From contig OZ023265.1 in the NCBI GenBank assembly GCA_964006375.1, positions 15,235,252 to 15,299,251 of the forward strand: 64,000 nucleotides of DNA, in the 5' to 3' direction. The stretch is from Tillus elongatus (lineage: Eukaryota > Arthropoda > Insecta > Coleoptera > Cleridae). Position numbers and translations under genes: made by a program. This document shows, piece by piece, positions 60,466 through 64,000 of this stretch. The notes under the pieces were generated by a model. The model saw only the letters and a program-made list of their open reading frames with translations, had not been told where the DNA came from and searched no databases. Position 1 is the stretch's first letter, and the number at the start of each line of letters is the position of its first letter.

Positions 60466-60770
60466 GGGGTTGTCAAATATATATGACGTCATATTTGAAA
60501 AGCAGTAATGAGGGAAGTGAAGATTTTATGCAAAAATGTGTATTTTTGAAAACTAGAATTGACGTGACCGAGCATTTCGTAACATCACAAATCACTCAGT
60601 TTTTAACTAATTCATTCCATAATTTTGCCAATCACTGTATATAGAGTCACCAAATATATTCAGATGGCATAATTAAAATATAGTTAAGATTTCAACAAAG
60701 AGATCAACATATTACTATTTGAATACAAAATGGGTTAAAACAATATTACCTTTTTTCACAAATTTTCAGC
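60466..60770. other. No recognisable gene
   Basis: AT-rich sequence, nothing identified. Confidence 0.5.
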
Positions 60771-61930
60771 AATTGTCGCTCTAGACATATCCAAAGCATT
60801 CGACCAGGCCTGGCATGCAGCGCTGCTTAATAAACTTCCGGCCTATGGCCTACCACCAAAACTTTGTACCTGGACAGCAAATTTTCTCTCCAACAGGAGC
60901 ATTTCTGTTGTTGTGGATGGCCATTCCTCTAAACTGTATCCAATTAATGCAGGAGTTCCTCAAGGTTCAGCTTTAGCCCCTACTTTGTTTCTTCTCCACA
61001 TCAATGACCTCCTCTCTAGCACATCCACAGTTACGCGGACGACAGCACCCTCCACTCAAATATACAATATTCTAAGCCTGTCTCTTTAGCCCAATTAGAT
61101 GAGGATCGCAGACTCATGGAGAGTTCTGTCTCCGTGGATCTCCAAAAAATAGTAGACTGGGAAAGTAGAAATCTTGTACAATTCAACCCTACCAAATCTC
61201 AGTCTTGCTTTCTTTCTCATATGAGATACACCAGCCCTAGACCCATCACAATGATCAACCAATTTATTCAAAGTAATTAGTCCTTTTCTCTTGCTGGCAT
61301 TTCTGTGGATCGAAATCTTAATTGGCACCAACATGTCACATCAATTGCAGAAGCGGCTGCTAAAAAATTAGGTTTCCTCTTCCGAGCTCGCAAATACTTT
61401 TCACCAGCTAATCTCTATACCTTATATACTTCACAAATAAGGCCAAACCTCGAATACTGCTCCCACATCTGGGGTGCAGCTACCGCTTCTACACTCGCTA
61501 TCCTGGACTTCATTCAAAAGAGAGCTATACGTCTCATCGGTGACCCTACCCTCACCCAAAGGCTGCCATGTCTTGCCCACCGACGTGCCGTTGGTGACCT
61601 CTCTCTATTTTATAGATACCTACACGGGCTTTCCTCCATAGTTCCCCCACCTGCTGCCCCCAACAGATCTACCAGGGGAATAGAGCAAATGCACACGTTT
61701 ACTGTCCAGGTCACCAGACATAGAACTTCTTGTTATGCCCGCTCTTTTGTCCCGAGGACTTCCAAGTTGTGGAATTCCTTGCCGGCACATGTGTTTCCTT
61801 CTCTTCCGAGCCTTCAAACCTTCAAGTCCAGAATTAACAAGTTGCCTCTTTCCTCCCTGTCAACACCCACGTTACGATAGTATTTAGGCTGTAAGCCCTC
61901 GTGGTGTGTTGTTGAAATTAAAAAAAAAAA
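60771..61930 (+). pseudogene. Second 5'-truncated copy of the 51.9-kb LINE
   Basis: Aligns with 53240-54420, starting at IVALDISKAFDQAWHAALL within reverse transcriptase. A roughly 10-base deletion near 61025 (CATCCACAG versus CATCCAACCCAGTTCACAG) and a stop near 61277 break the frame, after which 61305-61880 is open for 191 codons to the usual C terminus, with a 12-base deletion near 61628 (CACGGGCTTTCC). It ends with the family 3' UTR and poly(A) at 61919-61930. Younger than the copy at 40.8 kb, older than that at 51.9 kb. Confidence 0.9.
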
Positions 61931-63059
61931 GCAAGGAATCGTTCAAAATAAAGCTAAGGTAAATCTCTGATATTGTAAACATTAGCACTTACCTTAAGGA
62001 AAAATTTTCAGGACCTATAAAAAAACAGAATAAATATGAACAATAACAAAATAAGAACAGTATAGAAATTAATGTAAACACATATAAATACATAATATAT
62101 CAAAATTGCCGGTTGCTATACAAGATGTTTAAGTTAAGTCCGCACACTATGTGGATTGTCGAAATCAGAAGAAACAAAACTTTGGTTAAATTACAACAGT
62201 TGGACTTTTCTAAGACTCTTCGGTATCTTTTTGAAGTGCAATAGACAATTTGCATATTTTTTTTTCTTATCACATCCCACAAAGATGATTTTTAATATTC
62301 TTTTCATTTCACATACTACAAAAATAACGACGAAAGAAATATTTGAAAATGCGAATTTCATAATTGATTTCAAACACCACTATTTTGCCGGCATGATCTA
62401 TGAAGTCTCTGGACGGTAATGTCACAATGACAATGAGCTTGCTTCTCTGTGTTTACATCACCACGATGTTGAGAAACAAGCAAGCGTACCTTATCATACC
62501 ATAGGGAAAATGTAAACATGTTATGTCATGTAAAAATGTTATTTATTCACTGTCCAAGTACGTCACGACCAATAACAGAACGTTCACGGTCACATGATGA
62601 TAATTCGAATTTTTTTGATTCTAAAAGTCTTTTTCTGTCCACTATATATGAAGACCCTGCTGCAAAAAGGGGACAACTCCACAAAAGTAGTTTTCGAGTA
62701 ATTTGAAAAAAACGTTTAATTCCTATAATTTGATAATTATCATTTTCCCTTTTTTACAGTACCATCGAATTAGTTAGCTATTTTAGGCACCTAGTTCATT
62801 TCAATATATTCATCAATTTTAACTCAAAAAAATATAAACCGTTGGAGTTATCCCTTTTTTGTCCCAAAAAAAAAATTTTTTTTTGGTAGAGAATATCAAA
62901 AAACAAAAATGATTCATGTTCTGAATCTTTATTGAATAAATTTGACGGTAACATAAAATTAATGAATTTCCTAGCCAAAAATTAAAGTAGTAGAGAATAA
63001 AACTAAAATAATGTATACCGATGAAATAAGCAAATACAGAATACATCAAAAATATCTTG
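61931..63059. other. No recognisable gene
   Basis: AT-rich; short open frames on both strands lack motifs. Likely includes the 3' flank of the DUF7869-type gene on the right. Confidence 0.5.
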
Positions 63060-64000
63060 CTATTCATTAGCATCATCGTCTGTGATTTCGGTCTCACTAT
63101 CCTGGGTGTTGTTGGAATCTGATTTTAGCTGTTGATAATACCAAATGTCATTCTGAGGTACATATTTATTAGCTAACTTCATAACATTTTCATATTTTCC
63201 GTTCTTGGCAGGTAGTTTGTTACAATAAGCTGGTAAAGCTTCGGCCAATGCGGGCAGTATAGCTGACTTTTGGATTGCGAAACTTACGAGCATCATGATA
63301 TTAGTATACTTACTGCACTGGATGGTAGAGACGTCATAACAGTAAACAAAGACCTTGTAGTGGATTATGTTGAATCGTTCTCTGCTACTATTCACTGTGA
63401 CTCGTTTAAAATGAGGCTTTAGGAGGTCAACAAAATTTTTCATTTGATCTTGAGTGACCCTTATAATAGAAAATTAACGTGAAGACTTTGCCATTATTTG
63501 TATATACTTCTGAGGAACGTATACTCTTTCAACTTTTCTTATTGATTTCTTAAGTACCCCAAAGCAGCGATCACAGGAGAGGAAACTATGCCCCGGCTCT
63601 GGAAATCTATAAGAATTTTTTCAATCGGCCTGATTATACTAATGTATGAAGAAACTGTACCATTGTATGGCTCTTATTTTGAGCACAACAGTTATCCGAG
63701 AATAAGTATAAAGTATCGACATCTTTATGAAGAACATACTCAACATAGTGTAGTAAGAAGCTAATGGGTTCGTTGGGAGTTTTCCTGCCCTCAGTTTAAT
63801 CGTAAACGTAAAAGTGGGTAATGCCATTTTTCCCAGAGTGAATGCAAAAGCCACAACTGTCTTAAATAAAATGCATCCCCAGATGGAACTCTTGGCAAGC
63901 GGATATTTTGCTTATAATCAAACGATAGTACCTCAATGTTGCTATTTTTCTTAGCAAGCACAGTTTTCTGTGACAGATCCTCAAAAAATGATTGCGCTTT
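63060..64000 (-). pseudogene. DUF7869-type transposon-associated protein, broken and cut by the window edge
   Basis: Minus strand, entering from the right edge. Blocks in order: NIRLPRVPSGDAFYLRQLW, HFYVYD, PNEPISFLLHYVEYVL, TLYLFSDNCCAQNKSHTMV, CFGVLKKSIRKVERVYVP and the 127-codon open end starting KNFVDLLKPHFKRV. The L-x-x-x-S-D-N-C-x-x-Q-N-(K/R) block is characteristic of the DUF7869 domain found in multicopy arthropod proteins, thought to be transposon derived (RNase H-like fold is inference). Frame changes near 63860 and between later blocks and a TAA near 63478 show it is broken. The acidic tail (ETEITDDDANE) ends at 63060. Confidence 0.65.

Overview
The window looks like AT-rich, repeat-saturated nuclear DNA of an insect or closely related arthropod. 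The evidence is errantivirus-type and Ty3-type LTR elements with insect-style tRNA-Leu and tRNA-Ser primer sites, I/Jockey-type LINEs, Penelope-like elements, and a TCAGT-type initiator promoter. I cannot name the species. I found no convincing host gene; every protein-coding stretch I recognise belongs to a transposable element or its remains.

Region 1 (1-15.6 kb) is a three-level nest. The outer shell is a decayed Penelope-like element with inverted terminal repeats (1680-2010 and 15248-15575) and a GIY-YIG endonuclease remnant. A nearly complete I/Jockey-type LINE (2318-14897, 12-bp target duplication) split it. A full-length Ty3/Gypsy element (4277-10938, two identical 742-bp LTRs, 4-bp duplication GTAT) then split the LINE inside its endonuclease. 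The Ty3 element has intact gag and pol, a textbook -1 frameshift signal, tRNA-Leu primer site, polypurine tract, and an LTR promoter with an array of heat-shock-factor sites directly upstream of a perfectly spaced TATA box and initiator.

Region 2 (16.0-21.6 kb) is a minus-strand errantivirus-like element with 407-bp LTRs (one difference seen), tRNA-Ser primer site, intact gag, protease and a furin-site envelope. Reverse transcriptase, RNase H and the integrase core are absent and an unrecognised segment stands in their place. It is therefore non-autonomous yet recent.

Region 3 (21.6-51.6 kb) is a graveyard: decayed LINEs, Penelope pieces, two copies of a tRNA-related SINE, a mariner-related element with long inverted repeats, and many copies of a non-coding repeat family built from a palindromic end, a (TA)n core, 141-bp tandem units and a conserved terminus.

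Region 4 (51.6-64 kb) holds a 5'-truncated but open LINE (51871-54424), a nearly perfect 1.5-kb inverted repeat of LTRs around a gag-pol scrap (55755-60238) lying inside a (TA)n core, a second truncated LINE copy, and the broken end of a DUF7869-type protein at the right edge.
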